Shown here: piece by piece, positions 1-8,306 of the stretch | Position numbering within the stretch: position 1 is the first letter of the stretch | How the letters are laid out: each line of letters opens with the position of its first letter | Assembly (NCBI GenBank): GCA_040374085.1 | Contig: JBEIVB010000006.1 | Span: forward strand, 1-53,843 | Length of the DNA: 53,843 nt | Source of the DNA: JBEIVB01 sp040374085 | GTDB taxonomy: Bacteria; Bacteroidota; Bacteroidia; UBA4408 | Direction: 5' to 3' | Notes under the pieces: model-generated | What the model was told of the DNA's origin: nothing | The model's input: only the letters and a program-made list of their open reading frames with translations | The model's database searches: none | Translations under genes and position numbers: made by a program

Positions 1-202
1 CCCCCAAGGATTTAAGGTGCTTCAAGTAGCCATGCTCGCTCATGGGCGAACCAATATTCAATGGCTTTTTAAGAAGGATGTTTTTTGGAACGGTTTGCGT
101 AATAAGTTCTTCCAGGGAGGAACATCCCAAAAGATTCAGCATTTCGGCTTGCTCCTTGGGGTTTGGGCCAATGTGGCGGCTGGCAAATGAATCGTTGTAC
201 AT
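1..202 (-). CDS. gcvP: glycine dehydrogenase (P protein), N-terminal fragment cut by window edge
   Basis: P protein decarboxylates glycine with PLP and passes the aminomethyl group to the lipoyl arm of H protein in the glycine cleavage system. Reading the minus strand from an ATG at 202 gives 67 open codons that run off the left edge. They contain RHIGPN near residue 9 and MSEHGYLKHL near residue 55. Both match the conserved GcvP N-terminus, which has a RHIG(P) motif and an MSE..Y..H segment. The gene diverges from sucA across about 183 bp. Only the N-terminal tip is visible, so the PLP lysine and overall integrity cannot be judged. A 67-codon plus-strand frame over the same bases is its shadow. 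Confidence 0.85.
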   Translation of the reverse strand, partial: MYNDSFASRHIGPNPKEQAEMLNLLGCSSLEELITQTVPKNILLKKPLNIGSPMSEHGYLKHLKSLG

Positions 203-320
203 GAGAGAAAAAAAGCGCCCAAAGATAGGCAATAGGCAAGCGTGAAACGATGGGAGTGCAACAAGGCTCTGCTTAAAAAGTTCGAAGAAGGAGGCAACCC
301 TAGGTCTCCTTTTTCTCAGG

Positions 321-353
321 TTGAGAATGGGCCGCCAATTTGCGTTACTTTTG
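321..353 (+). promoter_or_regulatory. Bacteroidota-type promoter of sucA
   Basis: TACTTTTG at 346-353 matches the -7 consensus TAnnTTTG exactly. TTG at 321-323 is a possible -33 element with a 22-base spacer. Transcription would start near 360, which fits translation from the ATG at 386 and rules out the in-frame ATG at 242. Confidence 0.55.
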
Positions 354-385
354 GCCCGTTTCTAATCTGTACACGGCTTTTGCAT

Positions 386-3136
386 ATGGATAAGCACAGC
401 TACCTCAACAACGGACACTCCGCCGCCATCGACGACCTCTACGAACATTATCTGAAAGACGAAAGCTCTGTCGATGTGGGTTGGCAAAAATTCTTTGAAG
501 GATTTGAGTTCGCCCGCACTCAGTTTCCCATGCTGCCCTCTGCAGGTCAAGGTTCAACAGAGGTTCCCGAAAAGGTGCGAAAGGAGTTTGCTGTATTGAA
601 TCTCATCAACCTATATCGCACCGCCGGCCACCTCTACACCGAAACCAATCCTGTGCGCAAACGCAGGCAATATACTCCCACGCTGGATGATATTCAGTTG
701 ATTGGGCTCTCGTCGGCCGATATGGATACGGTGTTTGAAGCGGGTCGAGAAATAGGCTTGGGACCGGCCAAACTCAAAGATATTATTTCCTTTCTGAAGG
801 ATACGTATTGTCGTACCATCGGGGTAGAGTATAAGTACATACGCAACAATAAGGTCTCCGATTGGCTGCAAAGCAAGATGGAGGCTTCCCGTAATCATCC
901 CAGTCTATCGGTAGAGGAAAAACACAACCTTCTTCATATGATCAGCAAGGCGGTGGTGTTTGAAAATTTTTTGCATACCAAGTTCGTTGGCCAAAAGCGA
1001 TTTTCCCTTGAAGGTGCTGAGGCCATGATTCCGGCGTTGGATGCCATCATCGACAAAGGCGCCTCACTGGGCATTCAGGAGTTCATTATTGGCATGGCGC
1101 ACCGAGGTAGACTCAATGTACTGGCCAACATCATGAACAAAACCTATGAGGATATTTTCAACGAATTCGAAGGGAAAGAATACGAAGATTCCTTGTTTGA
1201 TGGGGATGTGAAGTATCACTTGGGATATTCAACAAACATTGTTACGAAAGAAGGCAAAAGGGTTCACCTCAGCTTAACTCCAAATCCCTCCCATTTGGAA
1301 GCTGTGGCTCCAGTCGTAGAGGGCATTACCCGAGCAAAAGCCGATCAGGCATACGGCGGAGATTTTAACAAAATTGCTCCAATTGTCATTCATGGAGATG
1401 CCGCTATTGCTGCTCAGGGCATTGTGTACGAAGTCATTCAGATGAGCAAGCTCGAAGGCTACCGTACAGGTGGAACCATTCATTTGGTCATCAACAATCA
1501 GATTGGATTCACGACCGATTATCTCGATGGCCGTTCCAGTACCTACTGCACAGACATAGCTAAGGTGGTGCTTTCACCGGTGTTTCATGTGAACGGAGAT
1601 GATGTGGAAGGGCTTGTGTACGCCATTCGTTTGGCCATGGAGTTCCGTCAGCATTTTCACCGTGATGTATTCATCGACCTCTTGTGTTATCGCAAATACG
1701 GACACAACGAAGGCGATGAACCAAGGTTTACACAACCTTTGTTGTATAAGGCCATTGCTGCTCACAAGAACCCACGCGAGATTTATCTGCAAAAGTTGTT
1801 GGACGAAGGTGTTGTTTCTTCCGATGCGGCCAAGACCATAGATGGAGATTTTAAGAAGATGCTTCAGGAGCGTTTGGATGAAGCTAAGCAAATCCGAAAA
1901 ACTAAGATAACCTCGTTCCTAGAGGGTTCCTGGAAGGGCATTCGCATGACCACCGATGCCGATTTTGAACAATCGCCCGATACTGCGGTAAAAGCAGAGT
2001 TGCTGAAAAAACTGGCGGAAAGCATTTCCTCCTTACCGGTCGGTCAAAAGTTTTTCTCCAAAACCGAGAAGCTTTTTTCCGATCGCAAAAAAATGATTTC
2101 CGAAGATTCTTTCGACTGGGCGATGGGCGAGCTTATGGCGTATGCCTCCTTGTTGTCAGAAGGCCATCCGGTGCGTTTAAGTGGGCAAGATGTAGAACGC
2201 GGAACGTTCTCGCATCGTCATGCCGTGTTGAAGCTCGAGGATTCAGAGGACGAGTACGTGCCTTTGCGTCATCTTCCGTTTGAAGCCGCCCGCTTTGATG
2301 TGTACAACAGTTTACTCTCGGAATATGGCGTGCTTGGGTTTGAGTATGGCTATGCCATGGCAAGCCCAAACAACCTCACCATTTGGGAAGCTCAGTTCGG
2401 GGACTTTAACAACGGGGCCCAAATCATCATCGACCAATATCTCAGCAGTGCCGAGGACAAATGGAGAAGAATGAACGGCATCTGTTTGTTTTTGCCTCAT
2501 GGTTACGAAGGACAAGGTTCTGAGCACAGCTCTGCCCGCATCGAGCGCTTTTTGGTGCTTTGTGCCGAGAATAATATGTACGTAGTAAATTGTACAACCC
2601 CTGCGAACTTCTTCCACGCCATACGGCGCCAAATGAAGAATCCATTCCGGAAACCGCTGATTGCCTTTACCCCCAAGAGTCTCCTTCGTCACAACAAATG
2701 CGTTTCTCCCATGTCTGCTTTTGTAAATGGAGGATTCAAAGAGGTAATCGATGATGATGGGGTTAAGCCATCAGATGTGCGTCGTGTTGTTTTGTGCTGG
2801 GGCAAGGTTTACTACGATTTGCTCGATTTCCAACAAAAAGAAGGCGCAAACGATGTTGCAGTGGTGCGCATAGAGCAGATGTATCCATTCCCGAAAAAAC
2901 AGGTTCAGGCAGTGCTGTCGCGCTACACCAAAGCCAAAGAAACGGTTTGGGTTCAGGAAGAGCCTCTGAACATGGGCGCATGGGCGTATTTGTTGCGCAC
3001 CGTACGCGATATTCCGTTGCAGGTAGTAGGAAGGGAGGAAAGCGCTTCTCCGGCCACCGGTTCACCTAAGGTGCATCAGCGCCAGCAACGCGAGATTTTA
3101 GAAAAGGCGTTTGATCGGGTTGCGGTAAAGAGTTAG
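386..3136 (+). CDS. sucA: 2-oxoglutarate dehydrogenase E1 component
   Basis: SucA is the thiamine-diphosphate E1 subunit that decarboxylates 2-oxoglutarate and reductively succinylates the lipoyl arm of E2 in the TCA cycle. The 916-residue length is normal for the family. Visible marks are the N-terminal E2-binding segment (LYEHYLKD...WQKFFEGF), GMAHRGRLN at about 236-244, and the TPP/Mg motif GDAA at about 337-340 followed by NNQIGF at about 370. The frame is open upstream to 242. The start is placed at 386 because MDKHSYLNNG matches the family N-terminus and the promoter lies at 346-353. No sucB (E2) follows. The gene ends in a 4-bp convergent overlap with lipB, whose product supplies the lipoyl precursor this complex needs. 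Confidence 0.96.
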   Translation: MDKHSYLNNGHSAAIDDLYEHYLKDESSVDVGWQKFFEGFEFARTQFPMLPSAGQGSTEVPEKVRKEFAVLNLINLYRTAGHLYTETNPVRKRRQYTPTLDDIQLIGLSSADMDTVFEAGREIGLGPAKLKDIISFLKDTYCRTIGVEYKYIRNNKVSDWLQSKMEASRNHPSLSVEEKHNLLHMISKAVVFENFLHTKFVGQKRFSLEGAEAMIPALDAIIDKGASLGIQEFIIGMAHRGRLNVLANIMNKTYEDIFNEFEGKEYEDSLFDGDVKYHLGYSTNIVTKEGKRVHLSLTPNPSHLEAVAPVVEGITRAKADQAYGGDFNKIAPIVIHGDAAIAAQGIVYEVIQMSKLEGYRTGGTIHLVINNQIGFTTDYLDGRSSTYCTDIAKVVLSPVFHVNGDDVEGLVYAIRLAMEFRQHFHRDVFIDLLCYRKYGHNEGDEPRFTQPLLYKAIAAHKNPREIYLQKLLDEGVVSSDAAKTIDGDFKKMLQERLDEAKQIRKTKITSFLEGSWKGIRMTTDADFEQSPDTAVKAELLKKLAESISSLPVGQKFFSKTEKLFSDRKKMISEDSFDWAMGELMAYASLLSEGHPVRLSGQDVERGTFSHRHAVLKLEDSEDEYVPLRHLPFEAARFDVYNSLLSEYGVLGFEYGYAMASPNNLTIWEAQFGDFNNGAQIIIDQYLSSAEDKWRRMNGICLFLPHGYEGQGSEHSSARIERFLVLCAENNMYVVNCTTPANFFHAIRRQMKNPFRKPLIAFTPKSLLRHNKCVSPMSAFVNGGFKEVIDDDGVKPSDVRRVVLCWGKVYYDLLDFQQKEGANDVAVVRIEQMYPFPKKQVQAVLSRYTKAKETVWVQEEPLNMGAWAYLLRTVRDIPLQVVGREESASPATGSPKVHQRQQREILEKAFDRVAVKS

Positions 3137-3879
3137 TGCTCCACCTCATCGGAAGAGGAAACAGGGCTCTCTTTCGCAAGAAGTTCCGCGCCGAACGTTG
3201 CGGCAAAGTGCTTAAGAATGCGCTCGTGCACCAAGTTCATGGATACTTCCTGACCCAACTCGCGCGACAAGGATGTAACGTCTTTGTCGCGTATGCCACA
3301 CGGTACCATCCACCCAAACGGCGTGAGGTCGTTGTTTACATTCAGTGCCCAGCCGTGCATGGTAATCCAACGGCTGCACCGTATTCCCATAGCACAAATC
3401 TTCCGTGCGCGCTCCGGATGCTCGGGTTCAAGCCAAACACCGGTGTATCCGGGGTAGCGGCCAGATTCTATGCCAAAATCGCGAAGGGTAAGGATGATGG
3501 TTTCTTCCAATAGCCTCAGATACCGGTGTATGTCGGTAAAGAAGCATTCCAAATCGAGAATGGGATAACCAACGCATTGCCCAGGACCATGATGGGTGAT
3601 GTCGCCGCCACGGTTTATTTTTATATATTCTATTTGATGATCAAAAAGAAACTGCTCATCCACTAATAAGTTCAAAGTATTGCCACTTTTTCCTAGGGTA
3701 AAGGTAGAGGGATGTTCGCACAGCAGAAGTTGATGGTTTGAAAACGGCAATTCGGAATTTGATCTGCGAAGGGTTTTTTCAGAAACCTTTTCGGCCAACA
3801 GGTTTTCCTGTAAATCCCAAGCCTTCCGGTATGGAATGATTCCGAGACGTAGAATTTCTACTGTTTTATTGGTATCCAT
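3133..3879 (-). CDS. lipB: lipoyl(octanoyl) transferase LipB
   Basis: LipB moves octanoyl from acyl carrier protein to lipoyl-domain lysines, the first step of endogenous lipoate synthesis. The 248 residues carry RGGDITHHGPGQ at 90-101, the catalytic lysine at about K160 (KICAMG, usually KIAAIG) and the catalytic cysteine at C194 in PCGI. The first ~35 residues are a little longer than in many homologues. The gene lies 6 bp downstream of a pair of ABC permeases on the same strand and is probably cotranscribed with them. Its 3' end overlaps that of sucA by 4 bp. Together with sucA and gcvP it forms a neighbourhood of lipoate-dependent metabolism. Confidence 0.95.
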   Translation of the reverse strand: MDTNKTVEILRLGIIPYRKAWDLQENLLAEKVSEKTLRRSNSELPFSNHQLLLCEHPSTFTLGKSGNTLNLLVDEQFLFDHQIEYIKINRGGDITHHGPGQCVGYPILDLECFFTDIHRYLRLLEETIILTLRDFGIESGRYPGYTGVWLEPEHPERARKICAMGIRCSRWITMHGWALNVNNDLTPFGWMVPCGIRDKDVTSLSRELGQEVSMNLVHERILKHFAATFGAELLAKESPVSSSDEVEH

Positions 3880-3885
3880 GAATCT

Positions 3886-5154
3886 TTATAAAATTTCCGT
3901 TCTTAAGGCTTCTACTGGCCTTATTCTTACCGCTTTGAGAGCCGGAATCAAACCGGCCATCAATCCACCGGCCACAAGCAGTCCCAGAGCGGTTAGCACC
4001 ACATTTAGGTTTACCTCAGGGTTGCGGAACATGGGAACATCGGGGCCGATTAAGTTTCCTATGGCGGTGATCAGTCCCAAACCGCTGAGCAATCCTAGGT
4101 AACCTGCTGTAGAGGTAAGAAAAACCGATTCGAGTAAAACTTGGGTTACTACTTCAAATGGTCGAGCGCCTAAGGCCCGCTTCACCCCAATTTCTCGGGT
4201 GCGCTCCCTTACCACGATGAGCATGATGTTGCTTACTCCTATTATGCCCGCCAGCAATGTGCCCGTGCCCACAATCCAAATGAGGGTGGAAATTCCATTG
4301 AAGAGACCATTCATTTTGGCAAATTCCGCCTCTGCATTCCAATGCCCTATTGCTAATTCATCATCAGGATGCACATCGTGTCTTTTGGCCAATAATGCAA
4401 TGGTTTTTTTTTCGGTAACGTCACAAGGCACTCCGGGCTTGGATGTTATGGAAAACCAACCGACTCGGTTGCCCAGATGAAAGGCACGTTGAAAGGTGGT
4501 AAAGGGTACAAAAATGGTTTGGGCGAGTTCCCCTCCATCGTTCGTTTTCTCGGATTTGAAGTGCCCCACAACCTGAAAAAAGACCCCGTTGATTTGAATG
4601 TGCTTTCCCAAAACTTGTCGCTCTTTGTCAAACAGAACCCCCTCTACGCGATCTCCAATTACGCACACTTTCCGATTCTCCTGGATATCCCGTTGGTTTA
4701 GAAATCTGCCTTTTATCTTGCGAATGGGTTGAATGGCCAGCACATCAGGAAAGTCGCCCATGACCGAAAATGTGCCCGAATGGATTCCATGTATGATGTT
4801 GGTATTTCCTCCATAATCTCCCAATTGATTGCGCGCCGATATGACATCCGCTTCCGGAACCTGTTTTCGGATGGCCATCACATCATCGTTGTTAAAATCA
4901 AAGTTCCTTCCACGTTTAAATCCATGGTACGGTTTGCTGGTAACCTGTGTCCAGAGGTAAAAACTATTGGTGGCGAAATCCGAAAAGTCGGAGGTCGCTC
5001 CGTTTCTCAAACCCTTTCCAGCGCCAATCATAACCACAAGCATAAAGATGCCCCAGAATACGCCGAGTGCGGTAAGAAAGCTGCGCAAGCGATTTTTTCG
5101 CAAGGTGGCAAAGATCTCTTGCCAGTTGTCTGAGTCGAGTATGGTTAGGCGCAT
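3886..5154 (-). CDS. MacB/FtsX-type ABC transporter permease (second of a pair)
   Basis: This is a 422-residue inner-membrane permease of the MacB/LolC family, which works with a separate ATPase as a mechanotransmission or efflux complex. It has one N-terminal membrane helix (about 27-47), a large periplasmic MacB core domain (about 50-270), and three C-terminal helices with the FtsX signature (GVSNIMLIVVRERTREIGVK, ALGA). The ORF extends upstream into the preceding gene. MRLTILDSDNWQEI at 5154 is chosen as start because it aligns with the paralogue and lies 1 base after that gene's stop. It is a paralogue of the upstream gene. No ATPase, adaptor or TolC gene is in the window, so the substrate is unknown. 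Confidence 0.9.
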   Translation of the reverse strand: MRLTILDSDNWQEIFATLRKNRLRSFLTALGVFWGIFMLVVMIGAGKGLRNGATSDFSDFATNSFYLWTQVTSKPYHGFKRGRNFDFNNDDVMAIRKQVPEADVISARNQLGDYGGNTNIIHGIHSGTFSVMGDFPDVLAIQPIRKIKGRFLNQRDIQENRKVCVIGDRVEGVLFDKERQVLGKHIQINGVFFQVVGHFKSEKTNDGGELAQTIFVPFTTFQRAFHLGNRVGWFSITSKPGVPCDVTEKKTIALLAKRHDVHPDDELAIGHWNAEAEFAKMNGLFNGISTLIWIVGTGTLLAGIIGVSNIMLIVVRERTREIGVKRALGARPFEVVTQVLLESVFLTSTAGYLGLLSGLGLITAIGNLIGPDVPMFRNPEVNLNVVLTALGLLVAGGLMAGLIPALKAVRIRPVEALRTEIL

Positions 5155-5155
5155 C

Positions 5156-6385
5156 TCATTCTTCTTTAAGCGCTTGAACAGGAGGAATTGAGGCGGCTCG
5201 TCTGGCCGGAATAAAGCCCGCCAGCAATCCGCATGCAACCAGCAGCGCAAGCGCAGATAGGGCAAGGCGAAGATCCACGCCGGGATTTTGAAAGAAGTCG
5301 TTTTCGGGCAATGCTTTGGCGGCCAGTTCTAAGGTACCGATGCCCAGCAGCAAGCCAATGTATCCGCTCAGTCCGGTAATCAAAACCGATTCTTGCAATA
5401 CCAATGATACCAAAGAACGCGGGGTCGCTCCCAGTGCTTTGCGGATGCCAAATTCCCGGGTCCGCTCCTTCACCACAATCATCATAATGTTGCTTACACC
5501 CACGATTCCAGAGAAGATGGTACCCAAGCCAATGATCCAAATGAAGAGCCGAATGGAGGTGAGTACCTGCATCACTCTTTTGTAATTTTCTAGGTTGTTG
5601 TTCACATACAAGGCCCGATCGTCTTTCGCATCGAATTCGTGCAACACCGCCAATCGATTCCGAACTTTATTCGCCAAATCCAAACTCCCTTCCAAGTCAC
5701 CCCCCGCTGAAAAAACCACTTGCGAAACGCGCTGGTTACCGGTAAAGGTACGCTGTGCAGCGGAAGAGGGAATGTAAATGCGGTTGTTGTCGCCCGGCCC
5801 ACCTTTGTCGGAGAATGTGCCTATTACTTTAAATGAAAATCCGCCCAACCACAGGTATTGCCCCTCTGCAGGTTGGTTCGGGAAAAAAGTGGCTTTTACC
5901 GGCAGGCCAATGCAACACACTTTTCGGCCCTCTTCCTGGTCGGGATCGTTTAGGAAACGACCGCTTTCTACCCGAATGTTCTCCCCAAACCGCATGCCTT
6001 TCATACACCCTCTTACATCAAACGAAGCATATTGTTGACCGTGCACAACGGTAACCGGCTGATTCAAATGTACCCGGGAAGTAAGATGCTCTACATTCGG
6101 AAATGCCGAGGAAAGGAAGTCTACATCGCGATTGGTTAAACGAATTGCCCGGCCCCTTTGGTAACCGTGATAGGGTTCTGCCGTTTGGCCACCGCTCACC
6201 CAAATGGTGTTTACCGCATCGCCGGCAAACTGCTCGTTTACTCCGTTCTCCAACCCCTTGCCCGAACCCAGGAGCAACACCAACATGTATATGCCCCAAC
6301 CTACACTTAAGCAGGTTAGGAAGGTCCTGAGCCGGTTGCGCTTCAGGGTGGAAAAAATCTCGGACCAGGTATCGGGGTCGAACAC
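5156..6385 (-). CDS. MacB/FtsX-type ABC transporter permease (first of a pair)
   Basis: A 409-residue permease with the same plan as its downstream neighbour: N-terminal helix, periplasmic core domain, then three C-terminal helices with GVSNIMMIVVKERTREFGIR and KALGATP. The GTG at 6385 is preferred as start because it gives the family N-terminus (VFDPDTWSEIF; homologues usually begin MFD.D.W.EI) and because a -7-like TACCTTCG lies just upstream (6411-6404, minus strand). An ATG at 6457 would add 24 basic residues and would share a CATG with the divergent SDR start, which is less likely. The stop lies 1 bp before the next permease. Proteins of this type often form heterodimers, and the tandem pair suggests that here. 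Confidence 0.88.
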   Translation of the reverse strand: MFDPDTWSEIFSTLKRNRLRTFLTCLSVGWGIYMLVLLLGSGKGLENGVNEQFAGDAVNTIWVSGGQTAEPYHGYQRGRAIRLTNRDVDFLSSAFPNVEHLTSRVHLNQPVTVVHGQQYASFDVRGCMKGMRFGENIRVESGRFLNDPDQEEGRKVCCIGLPVKATFFPNQPAEGQYLWLGGFSFKVIGTFSDKGGPGDNNRIYIPSSAAQRTFTGNQRVSQVVFSAGGDLEGSLDLANKVRNRLAVLHEFDAKDDRALYVNNNLENYKRVMQVLTSIRLFIWIIGLGTIFSGIVGVSNIMMIVVKERTREFGIRKALGATPRSLVSLVLQESVLITGLSGYIGLLLGIGTLELAAKALPENDFFQNPGVDLRLALSALALLVACGLLAGFIPARRAASIPPVQALKEE

Positions 6386-6403
6386 GGATTTGCGAACGGA
6401 GTT

Positions 6404-6411
6404 CGAAGGTA
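6404..6411 (-). promoter_or_regulatory. -7 element of the permease-permease-lipB operon
   Basis: TACCTTCG on the minus strand (a TAnnTTCG variant of TAnnTTTG). The same octamer precedes glyS and atpD in this window. It lies 18 bases before the GTG at 6385 and supports that start. Confidence 0.4.
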
Positions 6412-6455
6412 GGCATTTGATTCTGCAACCCGCGAAAACTCGCTTTCTTTGGAGC

Positions 6456-7226
6456 ATGGAAACACATTCACCCATCGTTCTGATTACCGGAGCAACCTCG
6501 GGAATTGGTTTGGCCTCAGCCAAGAAGTTTGCCCAAGCCGGCTATAGACTGGTGCTGCTTGCCAGAAGAATAGAGCGGCTTCAGGCCCTGAAAACAGACC
6601 TTCAAGAGGAATACAGTGTTGAGGCACAGATTTTGGTAGCCGATGTTCGAAACCGAACCCAGTTGGAAACCGCACTCAATAGCCTCCCCGAAAGTTGGTC
6701 TTGTCCAGATGTGCTCGTCAATAATGCCGGCCTCGCTCTGGGACTAGGCACCATCGATCAAGGCAATCCCGATGATTGGGATGTAATGATTGATACCAAT
6801 ATAAAAGGATTGTTGTATGTAACCAGCATCATTAGTAAGAGAATGGTGTTAAGGGAAAAAGGTCACATCATCAACATTGCCTCCATTGCCGGCAAAGAGG
6901 TGTATCCAAACGGAAATGTGTATTGTGCCACAAAGTTTGCGGTAGATGCGCTCTCCCGTGGCATGCGCATAGATCTTCTGCATGCCGGAATTAAGGTCAC
7001 CAACATTGCTCCCGGTATGGTGGAGACCGAGTTTTCTTTGGTTCGGTTTAAAGGCGATGCCCAGCGGGCAGAACAAACCTACAAGGGCTTGAAGCCCCTC
7101 TCTGCAGAAGACGTTGCCGAGGCCATCTGGTTTGCTGCCAGCCAGCCGCCTCATGTTAACATAAACGATATTTTACTTACTCCGCTTGCTCAAGGCAGCA
7201 CCCGTGATGCGATTCGAAAAACATAA
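6456..7226 (+). CDS. SDR-family NAD(P)-dependent oxidoreductase (YdfG-like)
   Basis: A 256-residue classical short-chain dehydrogenase. It has TGATSGIG near the N-terminus for the cofactor, NNAG in the central strand, the catalytic serine in NIASIAG, and YCATK (Tyr-x3-Lys) with A-V-DAL after it. The sequence most resembles the YdfG/serine 3-dehydrogenase group that acts on 3-hydroxy acids, but the substrate cannot be set from sequence alone. The reading frame is open upstream to 6204, but METHSPIVLITG at 6456 is the natural start, with no fold-relevant sequence before it. The 3' end overlaps the next gene by 20 bp, suggesting coupled translation with the exported CAP-domain protein. Confidence 0.92.
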   Translation: METHSPIVLITGATSGIGLASAKKFAQAGYRLVLLARRIERLQALKTDLQEEYSVEAQILVADVRNRTQLETALNSLPESWSCPDVLVNNAGLALGLGTIDQGNPDDWDVMIDTNIKGLLYVTSIISKRMVLREKGHIINIASIAGKEVYPNGNVYCATKFAVDALSRGMRIDLLHAGIKVTNIAPGMVETEFSLVRFKGDAQRAEQTYKGLKPLSAEDVAEAIWFAASQPPHVNINDILLTPLAQGSTRDAIRKT

Positions 7227-7791
7227 CTTTTTTATTGTATTACTAGTTTGGATTTCAATCTCCGGATTCACCCCAGCGGACTCTGGAGCTGAGCAAGATG
7301 TGATCGATGTGCTCAACCGCTTGCGTGCTGCACCGGCCGTTTTTGCAGAGCATGAGTTAAGGCCGTGGGCAGACTCTATGGGCTTTTCCCAAAGTCCGGC
7401 ATTTCACTCCCTCATGGTCGAGCTTAATCAAACTCCGCGCCTGTCTGCTCTTTCGTCGGTTTCGACTCTTCAAGCCATGGCCAGAGCGCATGCATTGGAT
7501 ATGGGGAAAACGGGCAAGGTTGGGCACACCGGGTCAGCAGGTGCTAGCTTTCCAAAGCGGGCGAAACCGCTCCTAGATGCATTTCAGGTTGTACAAGAGA
7601 ATTGCCAGTACGGCTATAAAGATCCCCTGAGCGTGATATGCGATCTGCTCATCGACGAAGGGGTTCCGGGTTATGGTCACAGGAAGAGCCTCTTGAATCC
7701 GCAATTACGCTATGTTGGCGTTGCTTTTGAAAGGCACAAGAAGTATAAAATTAACTGTGTTATTGAACTGGCCGGAGATTCGATTCGCTGA
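7207..7791 (+). CDS. exported CAP (SCP/PR-1) domain protein
   Basis: A 194-residue protein with a signal peptide (MRFEKHNFFIVLLVWISISG, no lipobox) and one CAP domain. The CAP signatures are an A.AHA.DM helix followed by GHTGSAGASFPKR, an ENCQYG segment, the conserved LIDEGVPGYGHR, and NPQLRYVGVAFE at the C-terminus. The two CAP histidines (in GHTG and GYGHR) are present. CAP proteins are extracytoplasmic, and bacterial members have no single established function. The start at 7207 puts the positive n-region directly before the hydrophobic stretch. An ATG at 7186 would add seven residues. It overlaps the SDR gene by 20 bp and is followed directly, without a gap, by the convergent elaA. Confidence 0.85.
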   Translation: MRFEKHNFFIVLLVWISISGFTPADSGAEQDVIDVLNRLRAAPAVFAEHELRPWADSMGFSQSPAFHSLMVELNQTPRLSALSSVSTLQAMARAHALDMGKTGKVGHTGSAGASFPKRAKPLLDAFQVVQENCQYGYKDPLSVICDLLIDEGVPGYGHRKSLLNPQLRYVGVAFERHKKYKINCVIELAGDSIR

Positions 7792-8247
7792 TCAAAACTC
7801 TTCTTTCCAACGCATTTGAATGTGCGGTATTCCGTCTTCGTCATAGGGCTCAGACTCCGTAACGAATCCAAAGGAGGTGTAAAAGTTCTCTAAATACTGT
7901 TGAGCCGAAATAACCACATCTTCGAAAGGATAGTACTGCCCCATAAACCGCAACGCTTGCCTCATCAGCATCCGCCCGTGGCCTTTGGCGCGAACATCCA
8001 GAGGAGTTACCACTCGACCAATGGAAGCTTCGGCATATTTTAATCCGGCCGGCATTAAGCGGCAATACGCCACCAAATGGGTTCCTTGCCACCCAAGCAG
8101 GTGAAAGCAGCGCTGATCCAATCCATCCAAATCCCGGTATAAACACTGCTGTTCTAATACAAACACCTCCTCGCGCAGCGCAAGTGCGGCATACAGCTCC
8201 GAAGCCGACAGGTCGTCAAAATGCTTAACTATCCAATTGGTGCTCAT
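7792..8247 (-). CDS. elaA: ElaA-type GNAT acetyltransferase
   Basis: A 151-residue GNAT protein close to E. coli ElaA. It has LY..L.LREEVFVLEQQCLYRDLDG.D near the N-terminus, then GRVVTP and the acetyl-CoA loop (VRAKGHGRMLM, an R/Q-x-x-G-x-G/A variant). The C-terminus has ENFYTSFGF and EDGIPHIQM, which are diagnostic for ElaA. The acceptor substrate is not known for the family. The stop abuts the stop of the CAP gene with no spacer. Its start region faces pgk, and the 59-bp gap holds the pgk promoter. Confidence 0.9.
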   Translation of the reverse strand: MSTNWIVKHFDDLSASELYAALALREEVFVLEQQCLYRDLDGLDQRCFHLLGWQGTHLVAYCRLMPAGLKYAEASIGRVVTPLDVRAKGHGRMLMRQALRFMGQYYPFEDVVISAQQYLENFYTSFGFVTESEPYDEDGIPHIQMRWKEEF

Positions 8248-8275
8248 GTGGGAATGGAACTTTTCTTGAGAATGG

Positions 8276-8283
8276 TACCTTTG
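8276..8283 (+). promoter_or_regulatory. -7 element of pgk
   Basis: TACCTTTG is an exact TAnnTTTG match. It lies 23 bases before the pgk ATG at 8307. No clear -33 TTG lies at the usual distance. Confidence 0.45.
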
Positions 8284-8306
8284 CCATTCGCTACAAATTT
8301 AAGCCA

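Noticed and set aside
42..245. 67-codon plus-strand frame
   Set aside because: The minus strand of the same bases encodes the recognisable GcvP N-terminus; this frame is its shadow.
242..385. N-terminal extension of sucA from the ATG at 242
   Set aside because: The extension has no family similarity and spans the -7 element at 346-353.
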